A stretch of 44,661 bases of DNA from WHTX01 sp038255145 (GTDB lineage Bacteria; Actinomycetota; Acidimicrobiia; Acidimicrobiales; CAIXPF01), in the NCBI GenBank assembly GCA_038255145.1, contig JBBSLP010000053.1:1-44661 (forward strand), read 5' to 3'. Each line of letters starts with the position of its first letter. Positions within the stretch are counted from its first letter, which is position 1. The notes beneath the pieces were generated by a model. It was not told the DNA's origin, did no database searches, and worked only from the letters and a program-made list of their open reading frames with translations. Position numbers and translations under genes: made by a program. Of this stretch, positions 24,638 through 32,598 are shown piece after piece.

Positions 24638-25752
24638 CACTGTCCCCGCCCCCGGTTGACGGCCAGCCCGTCCTCCGGGGGTGGTCGGTCGACCAGCTCG
24701 ACCCCTGTGGAGGCATCGACGGGCACGCCTGCCGGGGCCTCCCCGTCACCGTGCTGCCCCCACCCCGGCGGAGGCCCGGGGGGGGCGGCACCAGGGGCGA
24801 GGCTGGTGGTGGGCCGCCCGGCGAAGGCCCGCGGCGGTCGGTCGACCAGGCCGCACAGCGCGCCATGGATCCAGGCGAGCTCGTCCCCGGCACCAGCCAC
24901 CTGCCTACGGGCGAGGAGCTGGAGCACCTTCACCACCTTTCGGCCGAGGAGGGCGGCGACATGTGGCGCACGCACGCGGTGGAGCCGCCACAGGCGCCCT
25001 TGGCCACAGCCGTACCGGAGCATCTTGGTCCGGAACTCGGGGGTGGGTTCGTCGCGCGGGTCGTCCTGGAGCACGACGATGTCGGGTTCGTACCAGGCCG
25101 GGGCGCCGGCGTAGATGGCCCGCAGCAGCAGGTCGGACTCCTCGCAGGCGCCGTACCAGGTCGCCGTGCCCACACCGAGGTCCTCGTTGAACCACGGGAT
25201 GGCCTCGAGTGCTCGCCGCCGCAGGAACATGGTGCTGGCGATGGAGGTCCGGTGGTGGTTGGCCCTGGTGACGGCGCGGGCGGTGGGCGCCCAGCGCAAC
25301 ATGCTGGGGTGCCCGTCGGCGGTCAGCTGACGGCCGCAGACGATGCCCAGCTCGGGACGGGCTGCGAACACGGCCAGCACGGACGCCAGGGTCCGGCCGG
25401 TGAACCACGCGTTGTCGTCGGGGAAGCCGATGATGGCACCTCGCGCCGCGGCCAAGCCGACGTTGCGGCCCACCGACGCACCCAGGCCCGAGGTCAAGTG
25501 GCGCCAGGGGAAGGGCAAGCCGGCCGCCTGGAGCACGGCCAGACAGCGCTGCTGAGGGTCCTGGTCGACGACCACCAGCTCGAGCTCGACACCTCCCGCT
25601 GCGGCGACCCCGGGACCGCGGGGCCCACCGAGCTCGTCGAACTCGTCGAGCAGGGAGGCCAGGAGTCGCCCGAGGGCCTCCGGCCGCCCGATGGTGCTGA
25701 CCACCAGCGAGATGGCCGGGCGCTGGGCCCCGTCGATGCCGTCACCGTGCAT
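24634..25752 (-). CDS. GT2-family glycosyltransferase
   Basis: Product of 372 aa with a GT-A fold. Seen: ISLVVSTIGRPEALGRLLASL at the N-terminus, LELVVVDQDPQQ near 55, GASVGRNVGLAAARGAIIGF followed by PDDN near residue 110 (the DxD-like metal site), and GACEESDLLLRAIYAG with the ED base pair near 215. The C-terminal 45 residues are Pro/Gly-rich and probably disordered. The start ATG 25752 (MHGDG) fits the usual short lead to the first strand; the frame is open further upstream but without family character. A gap of 220 bp separates it from the flippase gene. Confidence 0.88.
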   Translation of the reverse strand: MHGDGIDGAQRPAISLVVSTIGRPEALGRLLASLLDEFDELGGPRGPGVAAAGGVELELVVVDQDPQQRCLAVLQAAGLPFPWRHLTSGLGASVGRNVGLAAARGAIIGFPDDNAWFTGRTLASVLAVFAARPELGIVCGRQLTADGHPSMLRWAPTARAVTRANHHRTSIASTMFLRRRALEAIPWFNEDLGVGTATWYGACEESDLLLRAIYAGAPAWYEPDIVVLQDDPRDEPTPEFRTKMLRYGCGQGRLWRLHRVRAPHVAALLGRKVVKVLQLLARRQVAGAGDELAWIHGALCGLVDRPPRAFAGRPTTSLAPGAAPPGPPPGWGQHGDGEAPAGVPVDASTGVELVDRPPPEDGLAVNRGRGQW

Positions 25753-25972
25753 GGGCCGCCTTCCGAAATCCTCATCGTGGGGCCCGCGCTGTGCCCCGCC
25801 CTGTCGCCCGGCACCCTCGGCACCGATCGCCCGCTCCGCCGCCCCGACCTGGTGCCGAACACCTATGCGAGGATGACGTACCTGTCGAGGGTAGCGGTGA
25901 AGGCCCCATGATCGACTCGATCGGTCCAACCGGCGACGAGCGACGCTCCTACGGCGACGAGCTCACAGGCGT

Positions 25973-27625
25973 TCACATCGCCGCCCGCACCGCGACGGGG
26001 CGTGGCCGGGGTCCGGGGCCGGCGGTGACGGCGGCGAGCAGACCCCACAGCCGACGAGGCAGCAGGGGGGCCAACCAGCTGGCCTCCTCCGCGTCGAGCA
26101 CCTTCAGCAGCATGGCCATAAGCACCGTGGCCACCACCCCCACGGTTCCGCCAGCGGACAGCGCCGCAGCCGAGCGCACGATGCCCGTGTCCTGCACCAG
26201 GCCGCCGTTGACGACCGAGATGGTGGCGGCGGCCAACAGGCCCCCATACACGCTGGAGGTGGTCATGGTGACCAGGCCCCGGCGGTACCAACCCAGGGCG
26301 CCGGTGCGCCGCACCGTCACGATGATCAGTCCACCGGCGAACACGGCCTGGCCGGCGAGGTTGGCCACCACCGCCCCCAGGGCCCCGTAGCGGGCGGCCA
26401 GCACGACGGCCACGACCACGTCGACCAGGCCTGCTCCCGCGCCCACGGCCAACAGCACCCCGAGCCTGCCCCGGCCAGCCCAGTACTTGCCGCACACACC
26501 TCCGCCCACCGACGCCAGCAGCGCCAGGGCGGCGACGGGGACCAGCCGGGCGGCGTCGACGTACTCGGCGCCGTAGACGATCAGCACCGTGGTGGGACCC
26601 ACCACGGCGGCCAGGGCCACCAGGGGCACGCAGATCAAGGTGCCCAGCCGGATGGCCAGCCGTACGTGGGCAGTGGCCGATTCGAGCGAGCCCCCGCCTT
26701 CGGCCGCGGCGATGACCGGCAGGGCGGCGCTTGCGACCATGGAGGGGACCAGAGCGATGAGCACCACGAAGGTGAAGGCCACCGAGTACATGGCCACGTC
26801 CTGGCTGGTGGCCACAGCGATGAGCACCACGAACTCGACCCGCTTGGCCACGACCTGGGTGATGAGCTCCACGAGGGCGAACTGGCGCCACGTGCGCCCG
26901 AACCCGGGGGCGCCGAGCCCACCGAGGCGCCATCGACCCCGGGGCGACAGTCGGGCTCCGTCAGCGGGAACCGCAGCAGCCAGGGCCCGGCTCCACCTCG
27001 TCCGCGGTCCGTACAGGCAGGTCAGGGCGACAAGGAGACCGAGCGCAGCCAGCCCATCGCCCACGAAGATGCCAGTGATGCCCAGCCCCACGAGCACCCC
27101 GACGATCCCCAGCGGCGGCCCGACCATCTGGAAGATCAGCGACAGTCGGGCGTAGGGGGCCCAACCGTCCTTGACCACGACCCGTAGGCCGATGCCCATG
27201 GCGGCGGCGTCGATCAAGGACACCGACCCGACCACGGCCCAGGCCACGTGGTCACGACCTACCGCCGCGCCGGTGGCGGCCATGAGGGCGCACACCAGGG
27301 CCCCGGCGGCCACGTGGGCCCGCAGCGTCCAGCGGGTGAGCTCGGCCGTGCTGTCGCCGGCGCCGTGCAGGAGGCCGAGGTGGCGGAGGCTGGCCGAGGT
27401 CAACGACCCCACGACGACGGCCGCCGCAGCTGCGTTGACGTAGGCGATGAGGCTCTGGCGGCCGAGCGCATTGGATCCCAGCGCCCGCGCCGCCACCACC
27501 GATAGCACCGCAGTCCCCACGGCGGGGAACAGCTGGCTGGCCGCTGACCACAGCCCGCCCCGCAGGACGAGCCGTCGGACGCTGGCGGTGTCGGCACCCC
27601 CGCCCACCACGTGAGCCGTGCTCAC
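25973..27625 (-). CDS. wzx: Wzx-like polysaccharide flippase
   Basis: Product of 550 aa with about 12-14 hydrophobic segments. The N-terminal pattern VLRGGLWSAASQLFPAVGTAVLSVVAARALGS is that of the polysaccharide-synthesis (Wzx) branch of the MOP flippase superfamily, which moves lipid-linked repeat units to the outer face of the membrane. Another typical piece is VAMYSVAFTFVVLIALVPSMVASAALPVI near residue 290. The GTG 27625 start overlaps the aldo/keto reductase stop as GTGA, which decides the start. Confidence 0.85.
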   Translation of the reverse strand: MSTAHVVGGGADTASVRRLVLRGGLWSAASQLFPAVGTAVLSVVAARALGSNALGRQSLIAYVNAAAAAVVVGSLTSASLRHLGLLHGAGDSTAELTRWTLRAHVAAGALVCALMAATGAAVGRDHVAWAVVGSVSLIDAAAMGIGLRVVVKDGWAPYARLSLIFQMVGPPLGIVGVLVGLGITGIFVGDGLAALGLLVALTCLYGPRTRWSRALAAAVPADGARLSPRGRWRLGGLGAPGFGRTWRQFALVELITQVVAKRVEFVVLIAVATSQDVAMYSVAFTFVVLIALVPSMVASAALPVIAAAEGGGSLESATAHVRLAIRLGTLICVPLVALAAVVGPTTVLIVYGAEYVDAARLVPVAALALLASVGGGVCGKYWAGRGRLGVLLAVGAGAGLVDVVVAVVLAARYGALGAVVANLAGQAVFAGGLIIVTVRRTGALGWYRRGLVTMTTSSVYGGLLAAATISVVNGGLVQDTGIVRSAAALSAGGTVGVVATVLMAMLLKVLDAEEASWLAPLLPRRLWGLLAAVTAGPGPRPRPVAVRAAM

Positions 27626-28563
27626 GAACGCCTCGGTTGGACGGCCTGACCACTGACGGCGGCGATCAAGCCGTGCAGCGCCGCCGCTACCTCGGTCGGC
27701 ATGGGGGCGGACCCTCCGACCAGTTCGGCGGCCAGCGCCACGTTGACCGGCCGGGTGGTGGCCACGATCACCTCGTCCACGTCGAGGCCCGTGGCCCGGG
27801 CCAGCAGGGCGTGGGCCAACCCGGCTTTGGCCGCCCACCGGCTGCCGTCGGTGGCCTCTCGCCACGCCGCAGCCGCCGCGGTGTCCGCAGTCGCAACGGC
27901 GGCGAGGGCACGCGCGTGCTCGCCGCCGTTGCCCAGCAGGCCGTGGCCGACCCGGATGGTCACGAGGGGGGGTAAGACCACTGGCATGTGGAGGGGACCG
28001 ACGTTGATGTGGGCCACGGAGAACACGTCGGGACCCCGGGCCAGCGCAGCCAGGGCGAACTCGTTCTCGGTGGCGACTCCGAGCTCAACCACGTCACCGG
28101 CCTGGCGGCGACGGACCAGCACGGCCAGCAGCTCGTCGGTGACCTGCTCGGCGTGGACCTCGTGCAGGAGCAGGCGGTCGATGCGGCCGAGCCGGGCGAG
28201 GGAGCGGTCGATCGACGAGGCCACGGTGGCGGCATCGAACTGGCCCTGCGTGGACCGGTTGGCTGCTCCCCGCAGGCGCGCCCGGGTCCCGGCGGGCAAC
28301 CGTCGGGCCACCACCGCCGCCGCCCGACGGGCCCCGTGGGACGCCTCGGAGGCTTCGATGCCGACCTTCGTGGTCACCGTGGTCACGTCGGGGTGACGCA
28401 CCAGGAAGGCACCGACGCGCGCCTCGGAGGAGCCGCGCCCGTAGGACGGAGCGGTGTCGATGCGCCGGATGCCAACGCGGTGCGCCTCCTCCAACAACAG
28501 CTCGGAGGCGTCTTCGGATGCCATCCCGTACAGCTGTGCCGTCCCGAACACCACGTCCACCAT
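27622..28563 (-). CDS. aldo/keto reductase of the glycan locus
   Basis: Product of 313 aa, a TIM-barrel NAD(P)H-dependent oxidoreductase of the AKR superfamily. The catalytic tetrad is visible: Asp36 and Tyr41 in IDTAPSYGRG, Lys66 in VTTKVG, and His near 135 in LLLHEVH. The first strand MVDVVFGTAQLYGM is typical of the subgroup found in surface-glycan clusters. The start ATG 28563 has GGAGG 7 nt upstream. It leads the leftward run into the flippase, GT2, GT4 and HAD genes, and is divergent from a GMC flavoprotein. Reduction of a keto-sugar is a reasonable guess; the substrate is unknown. Confidence 0.87.
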   Translation of the reverse strand: MVDVVFGTAQLYGMASEDASELLLEEAHRVGIRRIDTAPSYGRGSSEARVGAFLVRHPDVTTVTTKVGIEASEASHGARRAAAVVARRLPAGTRARLRGAANRSTQGQFDAATVASSIDRSLARLGRIDRLLLHEVHAEQVTDELLAVLVRRRQAGDVVELGVATENEFALAALARGPDVFSVAHINVGPLHMPVVLPPLVTIRVGHGLLGNGGEHARALAAVATADTAAAAAWREATDGSRWAAKAGLAHALLARATGLDVDEVIVATTRPVNVALAAELVGGSAPMPTEVAAALHGLIAAVSGQAVQPRRS

Positions 28564-28961
28564 CGATGCTCCTCCGTGCAACCGCCCGGCCGGGACAGGG
28601 CGCAAGGCGACGCCGAACCGGGCGCCGCCGTCGGCCGGTGGTCCGCGACCCACCGGACCCTGCGGACTGACGTGGTCGACGGTTGAGCGCTCCGTCGGTG
28701 CTGTCCGAAGTGTCGACCACCGGCACCACCCTGGGTCCAAGCGTAACGAGTGCCCGCCCCGCCGCCTCGCAGACCTACGTGACACCCGGCTCGCCACCCC
28801 CCACCCAGTGGCTGGCTCCGACCATCGCGGGCGGCCCCGGCGACGCCGCACCACGTCCCGGCGCTACCGTCTAGGGCCACTCAACTTCCCCGTGTCACAC
28901 GAGACGCCGCGATCGGGGACGGTACGACCGGTCCCGGCGGACCCGACGTGAGGACGCACGC
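28564..28961. other. divergent intergenic region between the AKR and GMC genes
   Basis: 398 bp between two divergent genes, so it should carry promoters for both the leftward (AKR to HAD) and rightward (GMC) runs. No convincing -35/-10 pair or operator stood out on either strand. Confidence 0.4.
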
Positions 28962-30542
28962 GTGGTCATCTACGACTTCCACCAGCGCGAGCCGGTACGG
29001 GGGCCCACTGGCGCCACCCTGGTGGTGGGCTCAGGAGCGGCGGGACTGGGGCTGGCGCTGCACCTGGCTGACCTCGGGCACGAGGTGCTGATGGTGGAAT
29101 CGGGTGGCTTCCCCGATGACGACGACGACCGCTTGGCCCACGATCACCTCAACGAGGGGGAGGCGGCCGGTGGCCCCACCACGACCCGGCTCGTCGAGGG
29201 CCGGGCCCGTGGGCTCGGCGGCGCAGCTCAGCTGTGGCATGGCCAGTGCATGCGCCTCCACCCCCTCGATCTGCGGGAACGAGTCTGGGTGCCTCACAGC
29301 GGTTGGCCTCTCAGCCTCGAGGATCTGGACCCCCACTACGACGCCGCCGAGCGGTGGTTGGGCCTGTCGGGTTTGGGCTACGACGCCCGGCGCTGGTCCG
29401 AACACCCCCGGCTCGACCCGCTCGACTGGGATGGACAGCACCTCCTTCACGACTTCACCGAGTACGTGCACCGCCCCCTGCTGGGGACCGAGCAGCACCG
29501 CCAGCTGGCCGCCCACCCCCGGGTGACGACCGTCCTGCATGCCACCGCCACCGCCGTGCACGTCGACGGCGGCCGCGCTACCGGCGTCGACGTCGTGGGG
29601 GACGACGGTCGGGCCCAGCACCTGGAGGCACGCCGCGTGGTCCTGGCCGCCGGCGCCATCGAGAACGCCCGGTTGCTGCAGCTGAGCGACCCCGCCGGTG
29701 TGGGGTTGGGCGCCGGTCGGGAGCACACTGGTCGCTACCTGCAGGACCACCCGGTCGTGTTCACCGCCGACGTGCTCCCTCGGGACCACCGCGTCCTGCA
29801 GGACCGCTACATCGCCCTGCACCGCGGCCGCCGACGGCTGTTCCCCAAGGTCCGGCTGTCCCCTGCGGCCCAGGAGCGCCACGGCCTGCTCGACGCCACC
29901 GCGGTCTTCGTGCACGACCACGACGACGCCCCCATGGCCGCCGCCCATCGCCTGGCAGTGGCCCTGCGCACCCGGCGGGTGCCTGCCCGGTTGGCCGGTG
30001 AGGTCGGGTTGGCGCTGCGCGCTCCCCGCTCGCTCGCCCGCGACGTGTACCGCCGCTATGGCCGGGGCCTGGCCACCGGGGCTCGACCGTCCCGGGTACG
30101 CCTGCAGGTGTGGCTGGAACAAGCGCCGGACCCCGACAGCCGGGTGACCCTGGGCAGCAGCACCGACGCGCTGGGCCTGCGCCGGGCCCGGGTCGACTGG
30201 CGCTGCGGTGACCTCGAGATCGAGACCAGCCGCCGATTCACCCGCTGGATCGCCACCGACCTCAGCCGCACCGGGGTCGCCGAGCTCGCCGAGCTCGATG
30301 TCCTCGTCGACGACGACGCCTGGAGGGCCTCGGCTGCCGACGCGTTCCACCCCTCGGGCACGGCGCGGATGTCGTCCTCGCCCCGGACCGGGGTGGTGGA
30401 CCGCGACCTGCAGGTGCACGGTGTCGCCGACCTGTTCGTCCTGGGCAGCAGCGCCTTCCCCACCGCGGGGTACGCCAACCCCACGCTCACCATCATCGCG
30501 CTCGCGTTCCGACTCGCGACCCACATCGACCACATCGAGTGA
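28962..30542 (+). CDS. GMC-family FAD-dependent oxidoreductase
   Basis: Product of 526 aa. The N-terminal Rossmann motif VVGSGAAGLGLALHLADLGHE (residues 21-41) ends in the ribose-binding Glu of MVESGG. RARGLGGAAQLWHG near 85 and VVLAAGAIENARLLQLS near 230 are GMC signatures. The C-terminal GMC domain has AFHPSGTARM near 462 (active-site His) and GSSAFPTAGYANPTLTI near 500 (Asn in the partner position). It is probably cytoplasmic: no signal peptide. It oxidises an alcohol, here perhaps a sugar or cyclitol hydroxyl. The GTG 28962 start lies right before the first strand. It is divergent from the aldo/keto reductase. Confidence 0.9.
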   Translation: MVIYDFHQREPVRGPTGATLVVGSGAAGLGLALHLADLGHEVLMVESGGFPDDDDDRLAHDHLNEGEAAGGPTTTRLVEGRARGLGGAAQLWHGQCMRLHPLDLRERVWVPHSGWPLSLEDLDPHYDAAERWLGLSGLGYDARRWSEHPRLDPLDWDGQHLLHDFTEYVHRPLLGTEQHRQLAAHPRVTTVLHATATAVHVDGGRATGVDVVGDDGRAQHLEARRVVLAAGAIENARLLQLSDPAGVGLGAGREHTGRYLQDHPVVFTADVLPRDHRVLQDRYIALHRGRRRLFPKVRLSPAAQERHGLLDATAVFVHDHDDAPMAAAHRLAVALRTRRVPARLAGEVGLALRAPRSLARDVYRRYGRGLATGARPSRVRLQVWLEQAPDPDSRVTLGSSTDALGLRRARVDWRCGDLEIETSRRFTRWIATDLSRTGVAELAELDVLVDDDAWRASAADAFHPSGTARMSSSPRTGVVDRDLQVHGVADLFVLGSSAFPTAGYANPTLTIIALAFRLATHIDHIE

Positions 30543-31140
30543 TGACTCGTCGGGCGATACCTGCCCGACGCGAGGAGGGCCGGACCGTCGCTGCGGTCCG
30601 CTGCGCCCGGGAGCGGCCGGGAGCGGCCGGGAGCGGCCGGGAGCGGCCTGCTACCGCATGGCTCGCGCCACCCCGACCTCCTGTCCTCACACCTTCGGGT
30701 AAACCGGCCGGACCGCAGCGCCACCACGGCCGACGAGGGGCCGGCACCCCGAACAGGGCTCAGGTGGTCGGCTCAGCGCCAGCCATCGAGCTGGCCGACG
30801 TCGCTCAGCTCGACGGATGGGCTAAATCACCCAGTGGCGTCGACGTTGCGTGACAACCCCCTCGGGAGCCGCATGTCTGCCTCATGCAAGGGAAGGGTAT
30901 GGCTGGTCGTCTCGACATTCCAAGCGGCAAGCACCCCTGATTGTGTCGACTTCATGAGAAACAAGGGGGAAGCGGACCATCACCGAACGTGGCGATAGGC
31001 TCCATGTCGTCGCCATGTCAGGAACGTATCGAGCGTCGCAGCGGCGGAACTGCTGCGAACGCCCACCCGACCGTTTCCCCTGGCAGGGATGCGGCGACCT
31101 ACAGCGGAGGCGGACAGTGCGGCGGAGCACGACGCAAGTG
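30543..31140 (+). other. intergenic region before the wba-wzy-wzc operon
   Basis: About 600 bp with no supported gene. It holds a four-copy 10-bp tandem repeat and somewhat AT-richer sequence at 30930-31010, where the operon promoter is most likely. No -35/-10 pair is clear enough to name. An ATG at 31015 opens the PGT frame, but its first 40 residues look non-coding. Confidence 0.4.
30609..30648 (+). repeat. tandem repeat, 4 x 10 bp
   Basis: GGGAGCGGCC is repeated four times without change, 67 bp after the GMC stop codon. The unit is not a multiple of three and is non-coding. Confidence 0.95.
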
Positions 31141-32598
31141 ATGGCGGGCGGCCCTACAGGGCGCGCCCGGAACGTGACCGGCGGCCGCCGGCTGGTGGGC
31201 GCGGCCGGGGCCTCGGCCCCCCCTCGGGCGACCCTCCGGTCGTCCCCAGGCGCCCGACGGGCCCCCATCCCGGCGTCGGGCCGATCCCCACGCCGCGGCG
31301 TGGGGATCGAACGGAAGCTGATTCCCGCCGTCGACATCGCCGTCGTGGCGCTGGCCATGACCTTGACAGGCGTCCCCCTCCCCGTGGCCGCAGCCGGTGC
31401 GGGCTGGTTCTGGGCCCTGCTCACCGCCATCGGTGACTACGACCGTCCCCGGGTGTCCCTCAGCGCCATGCAGGAGGCCCCTCGGCTGTCGACCCGCCTA
31501 GCCCTCATGGTGCTCATCCTGTCCTTCCCCCTGACCATGTGGTCGGGCGAGGTCGGGGCCCTCACCTCCCTCACGGCCGCCGCCGCCGGTGTGCTGCTAG
31601 GTCGGTTCGCCACCTTCTCCGTCGTGCGCTCGATGCGACGCCGGGGGGTGCTCTCGGCTCGGACCCTCGTGGTCGGGGCGGGGGCCGTGGGCCGGGGCCT
31701 CGCCGGCTACCTGGCCCAGCAACCCCAGACCGGTATGCAGGTGGTCGGCGTGGTCGACGACCCCGACCACGTGCACGACACCACCCTCGTCGGGTCGCTC
31801 GACGACCTGCCCGGAGTGGTCGAGCGCTTCGGCATCGAGCGCGTGGTCATCACGTTCGGGGCCGTCCGCGACTGGCGCCTGGTCGACGTCATCCGCCAGT
31901 TGCCCGCCGACGATGTCGATGTCCTGGTGGTGCCCCGACTGTTCGAGGTCGGTGCGGCAGCGTCGGACCCGTCCGCCGAGGACGTGGGCGGTGTACCCCT
32001 CGTCTGGATCCATCGCCGGTCGTCCCGGGTCACCTCACAGCGCTGCAAGCGGGGCTTCGACCTGTTCGTCGCAGCCGCCATGCTGGTCCTGGCCACCCCT
32101 CTGATGGCCCTGTGCGCGGCAGCCGTGCTCCTCAGCAGCCGCGGGCCGATCCTCTTCCGTCAGGAGCGCCTGGGCCTCCACGGCCGACGCTTCACCCTCT
32201 TCAAGTTCCGGTCCATGCGGGTGAACGACGACTCCGAAACCCTGTGGACGGTGCGCAACGACCAGCGCCTGACCTCGATTGGGCGACATCTGCGGCGCCT
32301 GAACCTCGACGAGCTGCCGCAGCTCATCAACGTGCTGCGCGGCGACATGTCCCTGGTCGGGCCCCGACCCGAACGGCCGCACTTCGTAGAGCGCTTCGCC
32401 GAGGCGTTCCCCGGCTACTCACAGCGCCACCGATCGCCCGCCGGCCTCACCGGCTGGGCGCAGATCCATGGTCTGAGGGGTGACACCTCCATCGAGGACC
32501 GGATCCGCTTCGACAACTTCTACATCGACAACTGGACGATCTGGGGTGACATGACGATCCTGCTACGCACCCTGACGGCCTTCAACCGGAACGAATGA
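31141..32598 (+). CDS. polyprenyl glycosylphosphotransferase (WbaP/ExoY-like)
   Basis: Membrane enzyme that starts repeat-unit assembly by loading a hexose-1-phosphate on undecaprenyl phosphate. The product is about 485 aa. Order: a basic, low-complexity N-terminus (1-55), hydrophobic segments, a CoA-binding-like domain with LVVGAGAVGRGLAGYL near 176, then the catalytic PGT domain from KRGFDLF near 303. Signatures: LFRQERLGLHGRRFTLFKFRSM, LNLDELPQLINVLRGDMSLV followed by GPRPE, and GLTGWAQIHG. The start is uncertain: ATG 31141 or GTG 31138 (GGAG about 10 nt upstream of the latter), or GTG 31300 next to the conserved part. A 28-bp palindrome lies in this early region. It is the first gene of a four-gene coupled operon. 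Confidence 0.9.
   Translation: MAGGPTGRARNVTGGRRLVGAAGASAPPRATLRSSPGARRAPIPASGRSPRRGVGIERKLIPAVDIAVVALAMTLTGVPLPVAAAGAGWFWALLTAIGDYDRPRVSLSAMQEAPRLSTRLALMVLILSFPLTMWSGEVGALTSLTAAAAGVLLGRFATFSVVRSMRRRGVLSARTLVVGAGAVGRGLAGYLAQQPQTGMQVVGVVDDPDHVHDTTLVGSLDDLPGVVERFGIERVVITFGAVRDWRLVDVIRQLPADDVDVLVVPRLFEVGAAASDPSAEDVGGVPLVWIHRRSSRVTSQRCKRGFDLFVAAAMLVLATPLMALCAAAVLLSSRGPILFRQERLGLHGRRFTLFKFRSMRVNDDSETLWTVRNDQRLTSIGRHLRRLNLDELPQLINVLRGDMSLVGPRPERPHFVERFAEAFPGYSQRHRSPAGLTGWAQIHGLRGDTSIEDRIRFDNFYIDNWTIWGDMTILLRTLTAFNRNE
31282..31309. repeat. 28-bp perfect palindrome early in the PGT gene
   Basis: The two 14-bp halves, CGATCCCCACGCCG (31282-31295) and CGGCGTGGGGATCG (31296-31309), are exact reverse complements with no spacer. 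It covers an in-frame GTG (31300) and lies just before the conserved part of the protein. It could be a dimer-binding operator or a strong RNA hairpin. Confidence 0.9.

Noticed and set aside
25753..25929. N-terminal extension of the GT2 gene to 25929
   Set aside because: The extra 59 residues are Arg/Gly-rich and unlike any GT2 N-terminus; family similarity begins just after ATG 25752.
29031..30533. 500-codon minus-strand frame opposite the GMC gene
   Set aside because: Val/Gly/Glu-rich mirror of a clear GMC flavoprotein; no domain recognised.
31015..31140. ATG 31015 as the start of the PGT gene
   Set aside because: The 42 extra residues are Arg/Cys-rich, there is no ribosome binding site, and the region lies in the likely promoter/leader.
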